DNA of 64,000 nt from Ophioderma brevispina (taxonomy: Eukaryota; Echinodermata; Ophiuroidea; Amphilepidida; Ophiodermatidae). The stretch is from positions 17,751 through 81,750 of the forward strand of contig JAMKCH010002942.1 in assembly GCA_023653785.1 (NCBI GenBank), given 5' to 3'. Position 1 is the first letter of the stretch; each line of letters opens with the position of its first letter. The notes beneath the pieces are model-generated. The model did no database searches. It had not been told where the DNA came from and saw only the letters and a program-made list of their open reading frames with translations. Of the stretch, positions 46,401 to 56,623 are shown in pieces. Both the position numbers and the translations under genes were made by a program.

Positions 46401-49140
46401 ATGCTGGTTAAGGCGCTCCCTTCCACACAGTCTAGCGTGGGTTAGAACATGTGTGAGAGCATGTGTAGTCCAGGGTAAGCGAGACTTGTGATCTATAGAC
46501 TACTGGTGGTCAACATGTTTGTGTGCCCTGGCAAGATACTTAATCTAAATTGCCTTGTCGACCCAGTTATCTGGGGAGCTGTTATAGGGAATATTACAAT
46601 GCGGAGGTGCTGATAGGCTTGTGCATTTTGTAAGGCATGTCTTTTAGCAGCCACATAGATGAAGCAAAATGAGTGTGACAATGTCTTGAAGCTGCGTCTA
46701 AGAATTTTGGCAATGGTGCTTTGAGTCTGTTTACAGGTATAGCATTACATAAAACTGATTATTATTCTTCTCATTATATTATTATAATGGACTCTGGTAC
46801 CTAGAGAGATGAGTGCAGGCGCAGATGATCCCCTACTCTTTATGACACAGTCTGTAACTTTTTACATGCCCGGGAATAACTCCTCTGAAATATGGGACCA
46901 ACAGCTTTACTTGATTCTCCAAACCATGAGGTGCCAGGCACCCATTGTATACACCTGCACATTCTATGCAGTGAGTAGAAGCGAGGAGAAATTCCATAAT
47001 CACATTACATTTTTTATCGTGCGTGATTATTCAATTTCTGACCTTATAGAAACTATTTGAGTATGAACAAGAAACCTAACTCGCATGGGGCTCGAACCAG
47101 GACTGCTTGATCATATACCCTTTTTACATAAACCTTAGGAAGTTTTAGATAATGTTATTGGGTTTGGAAGAAGCAGCAGACCAGTTGATGAAGTTGAATA
47201 GTGTACGTTGGTATGGCACGTGCTGAGGAAGGATGACCAGCATGTTTTAAGAAGGGCTTTTGAGTTTGAGGTGGGAGGTTTGAGTAGTAGTAGTAGTACT
47301 AGTACTACTACTACTACTACTACTACTACCACTACCACTACCACTACCACTACCACTACCACTACCACTACCACTACCACTACCACTACCACTACCACTA
47401 CCACTACCACTACTACTACTACTACTACTACCACTACCACTACTACTACTACTACTTTGGAAGGGAGGGCATGGTTAAAGTACAGTACAAAGGGTGCCTA
47501 GTTGAAATCCTTGAGGAACCACTTGCTTGCAGTGTTTTAGCTTAGGCTTTAAAGATGGAATCCATTAGACTCAATAATTTCATAATGTTCAGAATTATGT
47601 GATCCAATGGAATATTTTGTAGACTAACTAATGAAATGTTTGTACAACTAATCTGGACTGAAATTTTAACTACTTAGTGCTCTAGGTAGACAAGGATGAA
47701 TATCTGGAGATAGCCAGCGCACACAAGTGTTGAGGGAAAAAAAATACATCGCGGTCGAGTGTCGTCTGCCGTCGCGGTTTGTGAATGGGGCCAAAGGTCA
47801 CACAAGGTCACCAAGGTCATATGAGGTCACCAACATGTCACCCCACCCCACCCCCTCCTTTCCACCAAGTTACATCACCATAGCCCTTACGGAACTCATA
47901 AGGCCTTCAATATATTAAGGGTTAACATTTTGACCACAGACACACACACACACAGACATACGCAAGAGTAATCCCTATGTGCCTTCTGCAATTCTTGCAG
48001 ACGACACAAAAATGTGCAATATGCCGGACTCGAACAGGCAACCTCCGCATTACTAGCACTGCATCAATGCATCAGGGCCCTGCGGAAACAGCAGCAGGAA
48101 TTGCCAGACCAGATGAGTGATTCAAACCATTTTAAAATAAGAATCCTTTCAAATTTTAACTACTTAGTTCTCCAGGCAGACAAGGATGAATATTTATTAA
48201 TCTTTTCCTGGAGATGACCAGCACACACAAGTGCGCTGGTCATCTCCAGGAAAAGAACAATAAATATTCATCCTGGAGATGACCAGTGCACGCAAGTGTT
48301 GAAAAAAAAAGCATGCGTGCTTGGCCGGACTCGAACCGGCAACGTCCGTATTACTAGTGACGGCGCTCTTACCAATTAAGCTAACAAGCCAGGGCTGGCA
48401 GAGGAACAATAGATATCATCTATAGGTGTTAGGTCCAGAAGGTGTCCATCGCTTTCCTGGTGGATATCTAGCATCAGAATGGTATATTTACATATACAAA
48501 TTATATTTGTTTTGAATATGTAATATAAATTAATTTATGTGCGCTGGTCATCTCCAGAAAAATTCAAGAAACCATTCAGTTAAGAGACTTTGTCTCTTCT
48601 AACATTATGTCTACTAGACCCAGTTAAAGCAGTAGTTGCTAAGAGCGATATCAGATAACTCACCTGTGCTCTCATTAGTTGTGTTTTTGCTGAGGTCTCC
48701 CTTCATCCTGGTAATCAGCCATTCTGTCTCCTAGAGTGATATCAGACAACTCACCTGTGTTCTCATTAGTTGTGTTTTTGCTGAGGTCTCCCTTCATCCT
48801 GGCAATCAGCCATTCTGTCTCCTAGAGTGATATCAGATAACTCACCTGTGTTCTCATTAATTGTGTTTTTGCTGAGGTCTCCCTTCATCCTGGTAATCAG
48901 CCATTCTGTCTCCTAGAGTGATATCAGATAACTCACCAGTGTTCTCATTAGTTGTGTTTTTGCTGAGGTCTCCCTTCATCCTGGCATCAGCCATTCTGTC
49001 TCCTAGAGTGATATCAGATAACTCACCAGTGTTCTCATTAGTTGTGTTTTTGCTGAGGTCTCCCTTCATTCTGGTAATCAGCCATTCTGTCTCCTCTGTC
49101 CCTCCTCCAGTGCTTTGTCTGCTTGGCCCAGTAATAACAA
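31294..49140 (-). CDS. FANCI: FANCI 3' half, six exons (gene-level entry)
   Basis: FANCI is the partner of FANCD2 in the ID2 clamp, monoubiquitinated on chromatin during repair of DNA interstrand crosslinks. Six exons in order match the C-terminal region of the family: 49140-49027 ([22 protein letters not shown]), 46281-46119 ([15 protein letters not shown]), 41168-41059 ([18 protein letters not shown]), 36356-36144 ([16 protein letters not shown]), 34794-34690 ([16 protein letters not shown]) and 31437-31294 (acidic then lysine-rich tail, stop TAA). Splice sites follow AG/GT rules, and phase is 0 at all junctions I could check except the first. The 5' exons lie outside the window or in unread sequence beyond 49.14 kb. 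Exons 1-3 of this set need single bases restored to stay in frame. Identification rests on remembered family motifs ([26 protein letters not shown]). Confidence 0.88.
31804..31826 (+). repeat. CA dinucleotide microsatellite
   Basis: About eleven uninterrupted CA units. Confidence 0.95.
32455..33122. mobile_element. Family A MITE inserted into another family A MITE
   Basis: A plus-oriented left part (32455-32545, to GAGAACGTTT) and right part (about 32903-33122, from GAAAACCAGAAACC to GGTTCGACA) are separated by a complete minus-oriented copy (about 32541-32900, TAAAGACATGAGATTT to TCCTGTCACTTTAA). About 20 bp of the host copy is missing at the junction. Confidence 0.85.
33125..34260 (+). repeat. 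Diverged tandem units ending in a CAGA microsatellite
   Basis: At least two units share GGAATTTTGCCTATCCGATG, GTACCGTTTCAAAAT, CACCAAGTTACATCAT and CGGAACTC-AGAT-A, spaced about 450-500 bp apart. The last ends with CAGACAGACAG repeats and TCTGCCGAACAAGTTCAGGC. The same ending recurs near 47870-47960, so this is a dispersed element. Confidence 0.65.
34690..34794 (-). CDS. FANCI: FANCI exon (KLSTSRDF exon)
   Basis: Acceptor CTATTATTACCAG before 34794 and donor GAG/GTAAGC after 34690 bound exactly 35 codons, phase 0 on both sides. The motif [16 protein letters not shown] is the family's most recognisable C-terminal signature. Ends SSDE, continuing into the acidic last exon. Confidence 0.93.
35374..35615 (-). 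mobile_element. MITE remnant with a TTAAAGGGGCATTTTGTGAT end
   Basis: On the minus strand it begins TTAAAGGGGCATTTTGTGAT and contains GACCGTGGGAAACGGTAAAA; the opposite terminus is not identifiable, so this is probably truncated. Confidence 0.4.
35701..36046. mobile_element. hAT-type MITE with 8-bp target duplication
   Basis: Ends CAGGGGCGGAT and the inverse of CATACGCGGAT, flanked by perfect AATCTAAT duplications at 35693-35700 and 36047-36054. The 346-bp interior has GGGCGCC-rich palindromes and no real coding sequence. Lies in a FANCI intron, 98 bp downstream of the exon at 36144-36356. Confidence 0.85.
36144..36356 (-). CDS. FANCI: FANCI exon (PNLVFAIEQ exon)
   Basis: Bounded by acceptor GGGCATACAG and donor AAG/GTAGCT; 71 codons in phase 0. 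A glycine- and lysine-rich, low-complexity stretch ([14 protein letters not shown], then GGGGDAGG) leads into the conserved [19 protein letters not shown] and ends TKKSK, continuing directly into the next exon (VDLMQHIK). The GK-rich insert seems lineage-specific. Confidence 0.92.
36400..36728 (-). mobile_element. TTAA MITE, family E (copy 2)
   Basis: AGGCTGACTCGAAGATTTCC and GAAATCTCTGAGTCAGCCT are inverted, with TTAA at the right (36729-36732) and a one-base-changed ATAA at the left. The orientation is opposite to 22332-22690. Only 43 bp separates it from the FANCI exon acceptor. Confidence 0.9.
37490..38670 (+). pseudogene. Decayed non-LTR retrotransposon reverse transcriptase (ORF2)
   Basis: In broken frames the plus strand shows the order of a LINE reverse transcriptase: [12 protein letters not shown] (motif A region) near 37545, SYLSEQTQ near 37640, a [10 protein letters not shown] box (from the G(V)PQGS-type motif, here PKGS) near 37720, and YPDDTHFF in place of YADD near 37798. 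PHLGYCSPVWF follows near 38185, then C-terminal [10 protein letters not shown] near 38600. Stops and shifts are frequent, so it is dead. The order suggests the CR1/L2/jockey-like group, but the clade is uncertain. Opposite in strand to FANCI, inside its intron. Confidence 0.75.
38905..40095 (+). repeat. 75-bp satellite with many indels, split by a MITE
   Basis: The unit of about 75 bp contains AAGGTAGCCCAATTGGGCGG, GTTAAGTGCAGTGTTGG and CAACACTGAATGGGAA. Roughly seven or eight copies lie at 38905-39467 and three to four at 39828-40095. Copies differ mainly by single-base gains and losses. Confidence 0.85.
39470..39824. mobile_element. TTAA MITE, family F, inside the 75-bp satellite
   Basis: Ends AGACACTATCGTGATT and the inverse of AGACACTATTTGTGATT. 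The satellite unit reads GGGTTAAGTGC where uninterrupted; here it reads GGGTAA before the element and TTAAGTGC after it, so the target was TTAA (one T missing on the left, as often in this array). Confidence 0.85.
40253..40590 (+). mobile_element. Family A MITE (decayed right end)
   Basis: TTAAAGTGAAGAGGAG start, TAGACCACCTACCGAGACG, the GTCGTGCAC palindrome half and GTGTGATCTAATACATTGGT are all present; the right terminus after AAAAAACC is degraded. Confidence 0.75.
41059..41168 (-). CDS. FANCI: FANCI exon ([10 protein letters not shown] exon), one frameshift
   Basis: Acceptor TTTTCATGACAG, donor TAT/GTAAAG. The 110 bases become 37 codons (phase 0 at both ends) if one base is restored near CACCAAGTTC. 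Reading before the shift: [14 protein letters not shown]; after: [20 protein letters not shown]. It joins smoothly to TLTLLTKY of the upstream exon and TEKLSRIGG of the downstream one. Confidence 0.8.
41200..43395. other. FANCI intron, no recognisable element
   Basis: AT-rich sequence with several short phrases of the type TCATTTCA-ACAAAAT-TTGGCT repeated between about 41770 and 42010, probably an old degenerate repeat. No coding sequence or clear transposon ends. Confidence 0.4.
43400..43640 (+). repeat. Dispersed repeat J without the SINE
   Basis: Matches 18220-18800 on both sides of the SINE there; here GATAAATTATAGTCATCCTA is continuous, giving the pre-insertion state. Confidence 0.7.
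43933..44260 (-). mobile_element. TTAA MITE, family B (copy 4)
   Basis: TTAAAAGTGCTTGTTCCGAT and CAGAACAAGCACTTTAA ends flanked by TTAA; the interior is the reverse complement of the copies at 7479 and 17406. Confidence 0.85.
45748..45885. repeat. Foldback repeat
   Basis: CCCATATTTATTGGTGAGCT and its complement near 45830-45862 (ACTCATAGCGGACCAATAAA), extended by partly matching AAAATTGAATTGATTG arms, form a hairpin of about 140 bp. Confidence 0.6.
46119..46281 (-). CDS. FANCI: FANCI exon ([10 protein letters not shown] exon), two frameshifts
   Basis: Acceptor GGAGAACACAG and donor TAT/GTGAGT bound 163 bases. Adding one base near GCAGTGATGC and one near AGATTGTTATT gives 55 codons in phase 0: [19 protein letters not shown], then [10 protein letters not shown], then [11 protein letters not shown]. 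These match the FANCI segment before the RYYLQ-type motif. Each break is a single missing base. Confidence 0.78.
47284..47457 (+). repeat. TAG/CTA and ACCACT triplet-hexamer tract
   Basis: TAG triplets turn at AGTACTAGTACT into CTA triplets, then ACCACT hexamers, then CTA again. The turn makes a local hairpin. It creates spurious poly-Thr and poly-Val frames. Confidence 0.95.
47755..48010 (+). repeat. Dispersed repeat end with AAGGTCA-type motifs and a CA run
   Basis: CGGTTTGTGAATGGGGCCAAAGGTCA, then AAGGTCACCAAGGTCATATG, CACCAAGTTACATCACCATA and CCTTACGGAACTC, then a CACACACA run. It combines pieces of the DR1 repeat and of the 33-34 kb repeat. Confidence 0.55.
48225..48400 (-). mobile_element. 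tRNA-derived SINE
   Basis: Minus strand: GTTAGCTTAATTGGTAAGAG (A box), GGTTCGAGTCC (B box), T run, then CAACACTTGCGTGCACTGGT and CATCTCCAGGATGAATATTT. Same family as 14309-14455. Tail pieces also occur near 47650-47730 and 48150-48230. Confidence 0.75.
48640..49100 (-). repeat. 91-bp tandem repeat of a FANCI exon end plus its splice donor
   Basis: Five units spaced 91, 91, 91 and 90 bp. Read on the minus strand, each is 67 nt of exon 3' end (GAGACAGAATGGCTGATTAC to AATGAGAACACTG) followed by 24 nt of intron start (GTGAGTTATCTGATATCACT-CTAG). Donors GTGAGT lie at about 49026, 48936, 48845, 48754 and 48663. The first unit belongs to the FANCI exon 49027-49140. Confidence 0.9.
49027..49140 (-). 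CDS. FANCI: FANCI exon ([13 protein letters not shown] exon), one frameshift
   Basis: Acceptor with a long pyrimidine tract (TTTTTTTTTGCTAG) before 49140 and donor ACTG/GTGAGT after 49027. Frame 1 reads [13 protein letters not shown], matching the QAEKVLEE region of the family. With one G restored in a GGG run the frame passes to [19 protein letters not shown], matching the DWLIT-KLKG motif. Exit phase does not match the next exon at 46281, so either another base is missing or a small exon lies between them. Confidence 0.8.
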
Positions 49141-49436
49141 CTAGCAAAAAAAAAATTACACCATTTTAACACTCAGTTGAAGTCAACTTTTGTAAAAGAA
49201 AGAAAGCATGATAATAACCCAAGAACAAAATTGGGTTCAGGTGTGTTTTCAGAATAATTACATTAATTTATACCCTTCCTACCTACTCTGTATCATGCAC
49301 CTTATTCTGCTAACAGATTGAAGGACATAATATGGAATCACACCACTAAATAAATCCCCATAGATTTGTGTACAAATTACCTCTCATCACTTTCTCAGCT
49401 AGTATAAAGCGACTGGTTATTTAAAAATACATCGGT

Positions 49437-51400
49437 CCTCGGACCGCTTGTGTCGCCTGCTGTCACGGTTAGTGAATGATAGGCCTAAATGACCTTTGAC
49501 CTTGATATGTGACCTTTGACCTCATCAACAAATGAGGGATCCCATGTTGCACCTATGATTCAAGTTTGGTTCCAATTGAACTTCAACTTTACAAATGAGG
49601 TCAATTTTACATTTTCAGCCTATTTTACAATTTGACCTCAATGACCTTTGACCTTGGCATGTGACCTTTGACCTCATCAGCAAGTGGGGGATGCCATGCT
49701 GCACCTGTGACCCAAGTTTGGTGTTTAAATTCCATAAAGTTAGTTCTTGTTAGGCATTACTACGGCAAAATGGTAACCTTTTTCACAAAAGACAAGACTC
49801 AACAAAACAGGACATCAACACAACAGACTACAACAACAGTGTACAAAGTGATCCCTATGTGTCTTCCTGCCTTAGGGCAGGCGACACAAAAACCGGATTT
49901 TTGGGAAGATTAAGACCATACCTCTTCAACATGAATGAAAAAGTCATATGATGAAGGCTGATTTTTGATCTACACAGCCTCAAAGATTTGCATGTTTTCA
50001 ACATGCCTACACTTCGAAATTTTACTTAGAAGTTAGAATTGCACAGTTTCCCATAAAGCCTCAGAAATTATACAAAAATGGCAGACACAAAATCTTAACA
50101 ACTCAAAAGGTTTGTTACTAGTCCAAACATTATGATTAATTTCAAATTTCATTTACAGACATAACTTATCTCTTCATTTAGGGAAAGGTCACATTTCAGA
50201 TGCCAAGACTGTTTTGCTCTGACAGCGTCGGCTACACCTAGTTTATTTTAGTGGTGCGGTTCCATATAGCACAGGTACAAAGGCTATAATGTAACTATGC
50301 CTGTGTTTCAATAACTAAAAAATAGGGACAGCAGTCCCATACAAGTCATCCAATTATGGAAGTTGTAAAGGTTTGGGCAGGAGATGCCAAAACCAGTCAA
50401 CCTGACCAAAATGACAGAATGTCCCTTTAATTCACCCACATAACCTTTGACCATAATCTGTGTACACCTCATATGGGCCTTGGGTCAGTGCTAAAACTGA
50501 CCATATTTGGTGATCGTAGCATTTTTTATTTTTGGCGGGGAAAATCAATGGATAAGTTTTTAAAGAATCCCCCTTTAATTGGCCCACATGAACCCTCACC
50601 ACAATCGGAATACACATATGTAATATGAACTTGGGCCAGTGGTTCTTCTGATCAAGTTTGGCTGCAATTGGCCCAAGTGTTTGGGCAGGAGATACAAAAA
50701 CCAGCCAACCTAACTAAAATGACAGAATGCCTGTTTAATCCACCCACATAACCTTTCACCTTTGACCCCAATCTATGTACACCTCATATGGGCCTTGGGT
50801 CAGTGCTTATACTGACCAAATTTGGCGATCGTAGCATTTGCTTTGTGGCAGGAAAAAAACTTAAACCTTGGAAAATACGGACAGACGGTCAGATGGCCAG
50901 ATGGTGAGAGAGAATTGGGGACTGGTAGGTAGGTGCCTACCTACCGGTCAAATGAAATCAATTTTACATTTTCAGCCTATTTTATAACTTGACCTCACAT
51001 GACCTTTGACCTCATCAACAAATGAGGGATCCCATGTTACACCTATGACTCAAGTTTTGGTTCCAATTGAACTTCAACTTTTCAAATGAGGTCAATTTTA
51101 TGTTTTCAGCCTATTTTACAACTTGACCTCACATGACCTGTGACCTCATCAACAACAAATGAGGGATCCCATGTTGCACCTATGATTCAAGTTTGGTTCC
51201 AATTGAACTTCAACTTTTCAAATGAGGTCAATTTTACATTTTCAGCCTATTTTACAACTTGACCTCACATGACCTGTGACCTTTGACCTCATCAACAAAT
51301 GGGAGATGCAATGTTGCACCTGCGACCCAAGTTTGATTTAAATCCATCAAAGTATGCAGATATTGCAGGCAAATGTTAACCCTTTTTCACAACAGACATC
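49437..51400 (+). repeat. DR1-bearing dispersed repeat array
   Basis: Several units of about 130-160 bp: TGACCTTTGACCTCATCAAC, ATGAGGGATCCCATGTTGCA, CAAGTTTGGTTCCAATTGAA, CAACTTTTCAAATGAGGTCA, TTTTCAGCCTATTTTACAAC. Full or near-perfect TGACCTTTGACC sites occur near 49494, 49513, 49641, 49661, 51000 and 51279. An unrelated direct repeat (50380-50560 and 50690-50850, GTACACCTCATATGGGCCTT) is embedded. Confidence 0.85.
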
Positions 51401-51419
51401 AAAATAAAAATTCCTTTAA

Positions 51420-53240
51420 AAAGGAATTGCACGGTCAATCGTTAATGAATCATGTTTTGTGGCAGGTTATACGCATGTCAATGAACATGTCATAATAAAA
51501 ACCTTTACACATACTAGATTTAAATAAAATCAAAAATCTATTGCATTTAAAGGCACAAAATTGCTACCAAAACATCAAAATGTTGAAGAATTTTGCACCA
51601 TTGAGAGCGACAAATTCACAATGGGGAGAAAAATCACTTCATTCCTCCGATCCAAATCACAAAATTACACTTTTAAAAGCACTATTAGCAAGAAAAACAA
51701 CTCTATCACTGCTGAATAGGATGTTTTAATTAAATTTTAAATACAACTGTATTTCAGAGACATTACAATATTTTCTCCAAGCCTTCTCCATTATTTGTCT
51801 TTATATGCCTCACATGTGTTAAATCAAGAACTGTCAAGATTTAGGCCCCCTATCTCAACATGAGCTATGAAGCCAGGTGAACATTACTGTAAAATGAACC
51901 GCTGGCTGATTTAAGTGGGAGCGGTCAATAAACGGGTTGATCACTATACATACACACATACATACACACAACTCACGCACACGGTCAAAAGGAAGTGGTC
52001 CCCACCTATGGCTGGCAGCCCAAAATGGTAAACCAAAACGTTAAATGTTTTGCCACGCCGACAGACACAGGAATCATAAAGGTCTTTCCGCTTGCATCGA
52101 GCCCGAAAAGGACAATGTAAATGAGAATTGTAGCAAATTGTACAATCCAGCACACGGCGGAAAAAACCGGCAAGACGGTAAGCTCATTGCCGGGAAATCA
52201 TGCCGACTCGCGGGAAATTTTAGTGAACGCAAAAGAAAAGAAAGAAAAAAAATAAGGAATACTCAACGAAAAATTGTGATATAAACAAGAAAACATGTAA
52301 AAATAAATCGGGGAAACAAGAGTAAAATAAACCATTATTGAATAATAAAGTCAGGAAAATGCGTCTTGAGTACTGCATGTGTTTTTCTTGATAAATCTGA
52401 GACGAAATAGCTACCGTCTGGGATAAAATCACCATCAAAAGCCCAGCAGCAAGAACCGACCCTCATCACTGTAGCAACTGTCTATCATGTTCATCAGCGC
52501 ACGTGTGTTAACTTGAGTATCAGATCCATGATCAACCGTCGATCTGTGTATTTATTTAGAAATGGTTTATTCGTTGAAATAATTTTAAATGCGAAAAGAA
52601 TTTAACAATATGTCTTTGTAAATTACATCCATACATATTTTGATTGAATCTATTAATTTTTATACAATATAAAAATTTAATAAGATTAAAAAATAAACTT
52701 ATTCCCCACATGGCTGATCTAGCAAATATGATCAACTGCATAGCAAATGGTGATGGTGCGTCTTACACACGCTCTCTTCCATCACTCTCGTGTGAAAATA
52801 ACATGTGGAACTGGCTTTGAAAACAAATATTTTTCAAGCAAATCAGCAAACCAGTCAGAACTTGAATTCTGTGTAAGTAATCTTAGCTTCCCCCGTTGTA
52901 TTTTGCTTGTATGTGGTCAATTAGGGTCGATTTGGGCACAATCAATAACGATTCTGAACTTACCATATCGCTTAAAAGTGTTAACATCGCATCCAATAGC
53001 TTCATTGCAACTCGATTTTTTTCAAAAAGGCTGCAGCGTCTGCATGGGGAGATCACCTCAGATCACCCCCCCTGGTTGCCGCAACACTCACTCCCTCACT
53101 CCGCTATGGCTTGCATAACAGCCGTAATAAGTCGCGGGAAATCTTGACTTTCCTTGCCGGAAAATTATTTTTTCTTTCCAGCCGTGCCATTCAAATACTA
53201 GCAGTTGGCTCTGAAATTTGGATCCACTGGTGTATAGATG
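51420..53240. other. No recognisable gene
   Basis: AT-rich, with a TACACACA-type run at 51945-51975 followed by AGTGGTCC-CCA-CTATGGCTGGCAGCC, an ending shared with the DR1 repeat. Nothing coding is supported. Confidence 0.4.
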
Positions 53241-53267
53241 GCTGCTAGCAGAAAAAAGAAATGCTTA

Positions 53268-54510
53268 ATTAATTGTGGCCTTGCTAAATATCACAAAAAT
53301 CACCCATTTGTAGGTATCTATTGCTCAGACACAAATGAGAGAATACATCCGGTCTCAATATATGGTACAATCAGAAAATGCTATTTTCATTATAATATTT
53401 CAAAGGACTTTAATAAGAAATACTATCTTTATCTAAGAAACCAAGGTTTCATTGCTTTCTGCCTCATCGCATTACTGTAGGGCAATTTTGTGCACTTTTC
53501 TCCATGCTTCAATGGCTCAAACTCATTAGGCAAAACAACTCTTTTTTTTAAATAATATTAAAATTCATAAGAGGGATGTACCTTCATTAAGCAACTCATA
53601 AAGATCAAAAATGATTTGCATGACATAAATGATCTTAAAGAAGTATTGCTGAATCTGAAATGCAAATGGGGCTTCCCGCATGAAAATTCCATGCTGTCAA
53701 CTGGTTAAACACGGGCATCTTAGGCTTCATGAAAGAAGCCTGAAAGACAACACGGGTGAAGTTATTGCTCAATTTCATTAGTCTGGGAGGAAGCTGTAAT
53801 TCCATATCAATACCAACAACAGGTACAGAATTTGAAATAGAGGTTACAGAATTAAACATTCTATATCTGCCATATGTAAACTAAAAATTAGTGTGTTATA
53901 TCCCTTTAATTATTGTTGCCTTGCCAAATATCACAAAAATCAACCCATTTGTAGGTATCTATTGCTCAGACACAAATTAGAGAATACGGCCGGTCTCAAA
54001 AAATATGGTACAATCAGAAAATGCTATTTTCATTATAATATTTCAAAGGAACTTTAATAAAGCACATACTCTCTTTATCTAGGGAAATCAAGCTTTCATA
54101 TGCTTTCTGTTCCATCTCATTTACTGTAGGCAATTTGTGCCACTTTTCTCCATACATTTCAATGGCTCAAACATCAATTATGCAAAACAACTATTTTTTA
54201 AATAGATTACAAATTCAAAGAGGGATTACACTTCATTAAGCAACTCATAAAGATCAGAAAATGATTTGCATGACATCATTAATGATCCCAAAGAAGTGGT
54301 TGCTGAAATCTGAAATGCAAATGGGGCATTCCGCATGAAAAATTTACTTGCTTCAACTTGTTTAAACAGGGGCATCTTATGCTTCATGAAAGAAGCTGAA
54401 AGACAACAAGGGTGGGTTATTGCTCATTTCATTAAGTCTGGAGTGAAAGCTGTCTTCCATATCATAACAGCAACAGGTTACAGAATTGAAACAAGAGTTA
54501 CAGAATTAAA
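53268..54510 (+). repeat. Tandem duplication with about 641-bp offset
   Basis: TAGGTATCTATTGCTCAGAC at 53311 recurs at 53952; the match continues through GGTACAATCAGAAAATGCTA and GATTTGCATGACAT to the CAACAGGTTACAGAATT end. The copies differ by many short indels. A minus frame (53635-53859) in copy 1 is broken in copy 2, so I do not call it a gene. Confidence 0.8.
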
Positions 54511-54529
54511 ACATTCTGTAATGCTGAGC

Positions 54530-56200
54530 AGATATGATTGCAGTCAAAATTTAATCAAATGCAATGTGTTCAATGAGTTGTACGTGTCCGAAACTGCACA
54601 AATGTAATTTTGAACTCAACCGCAGTTAATTGAGTGTATCTCATGATTGCCAAAAGCAAAGGGAAGAATGAAGCCATGAACATATCTATCCAATCGCAGC
54701 GAGCGATTGGCTGCGCAATACTGGCTTTGACCAAGCTCAACTTTACGCATGCTCATGAGCAGAAATTCACTCGATGCGACTGGAAGTATTTATGGGCTGA
54801 AGATTATTAGGAAAGCATGAGTCAAACTCTTTAACTGATATTGGGCTTAAGTGAATTTACTTTCCGATAGATGCATGTTTTAAAAAGCAATTCTCTGATT
54901 GTGCCATTTTTTAAACGGACTCGTATGCTATAGTAAACGGCTTTAATAAATTTGGCCAAAGACCCCTAATTAAAGTAACATGTACATGGTGAAAAAAGGA
55001 CTTATCTTAGTAAAAGGGTTTTTACATATGTTACTGCTGAACTGCTGAAATTGCATTAAAAAAGCATTTCAGCAGCACATATGTACTCCAACTTTTGTCA
55101 TGAATACCACCCAAAAAAATATCCATGTTCCATAAGTAAAATCCCCATTGCCCAAATACTAAGTCATAATTACACAAAGAATTGCATGCTAATTATCAAT
55201 ACAGGAAAAGTACTTCTACATGAAAGAATGATTGAATTCTTTTTGAGGGTAAGTGAAATTTTATTATTGCTATTATTGAGGACAGATCTATACATGTATA
55301 TCATACAAAGTGAACCCAGTTTCAGATATAAAATTCATATTAAATTTCAAAATGGTCGTTTTTTTTCAAACAAATGTTTAAAAATCATACAAAATGTCAT
55401 GACTCAGGAAAGTGTGAGGAACCAACAACAACATTTAAAAGCTAAATTTAAGCTACCCAAAAAAATAATCAAATATCACCTTTTGCACACTGCATTGCAT
55501 ATGAGCAGATATCAGTAGTGTCCCACAATCAATTGCTTCCATGGAGATTTTTGGTAGCAGGTAGTCATGTGAAATCGTTAGAGATGAAACCTACTTAAAA
55601 TGGCAAGTTTGTGGTATGTACTGTTTAACTTACTATATGCTTCATCTCTGAAGACTCACATCAGTACCTGTACAACACCCCAGTGGAAGCACTGCATTAG
55701 GGGAGCTAACGGATATTTCCTAATGGTATCTCCCAATGCTATCATGTTGTTTGGGTTTGCGCAACAAGGGATCCTCAGTTGTATTGGTGCATGACATTAT
55801 TTCATGCCATATTTTCAACCTGCATTGCCCAGAAGTTGGCTTTAGTCAAAGTGATTTTTTTTGGGGGGGGAGGGGGAGGGGGAACTGGGGGAAGAAAAAA
55901 CAATTTTGGGGAAAATGGCGCTGCCACTGCACAGTAAACTAGAAGTAGATTTCTGGAAAATGAGTTAAAACTAAAATTGTTCTACAAACAAAGTCCCAGG
56001 ACAACAAAAAGATAGATCATAGACGGATATTTTTTATAGTAATATCTATCAACTCTGATAATCTATCATTCACAACTAACCAATAGTCATATGATAAGTT
56101 TAAATCATGTTTGGTGACCCATGAAATCACAAAGTTACACATTGTATTGGATTACACACAGCAAAACCAAAATCTAAAAAATCCTGATTTTTGTTTGGTT
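54530..56200. other. No recognisable gene
   Basis: Unique AT-rich sequence with a G-rich patch at 55862-55895. A 145-codon plus frame at 55081-55518 has low-complexity composition and no supporting signal. Confidence 0.4.
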
Positions 56201-56623
56201 TCAAATTCAATCATTTATGAAGCAAATCACTCCGACTGTTGACTGGAAGGATTATATGTTCAACTTTATGATCACGGAAAGGATGAGGTCGTATATGGCC
56301 AAATGGGAACATCCGTACTCGGACCACATCAAACTCCCAAATCCGTTTCTTTTGCATCTGTAAACCAACAATTAATTCTTTTTTTGATGTTACTGTATTG
56401 AAAGCATTTGCCACACAGAGAATTGACCCCCTAATGTGTTTTCTTTCCCCCGTTTTGGGCCAAATCAGCAATTTTAGGCTGAAAAAAACCCCAATTTGGC
56501 CAAAATCAGCAATTTGGACGCAACAGTCACAACAAGCTAACATTGTAAATGTTTTTTTTTGTCCCCACACATTTCCCTCGTCCCCATGAACAAAATACTT
56601 TGCTCCCCCATGCTCCCCTCCAC

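Noticed and set aside
47135..47501. Long poly-Thr and poly-Val reading frames
   Set aside because: They are produced by the triplet-repeat tract and have no gene context.
48640..49100. CRISPR array from regular repeats
   Set aside because: The 91-bp units are contiguous, with no unique spacers, in a eukaryotic gene.
53635..53859. Minus-strand 74-codon frame as a FANCI exon
   Set aside because: Does not match FANCI, lies in a tandem duplication, and is broken in the other copy.
55081..55518. 145-codon plus-strand frame
   Set aside because: AT-driven composition, no recognisable domain, no splice or poly(A) signals that fit.
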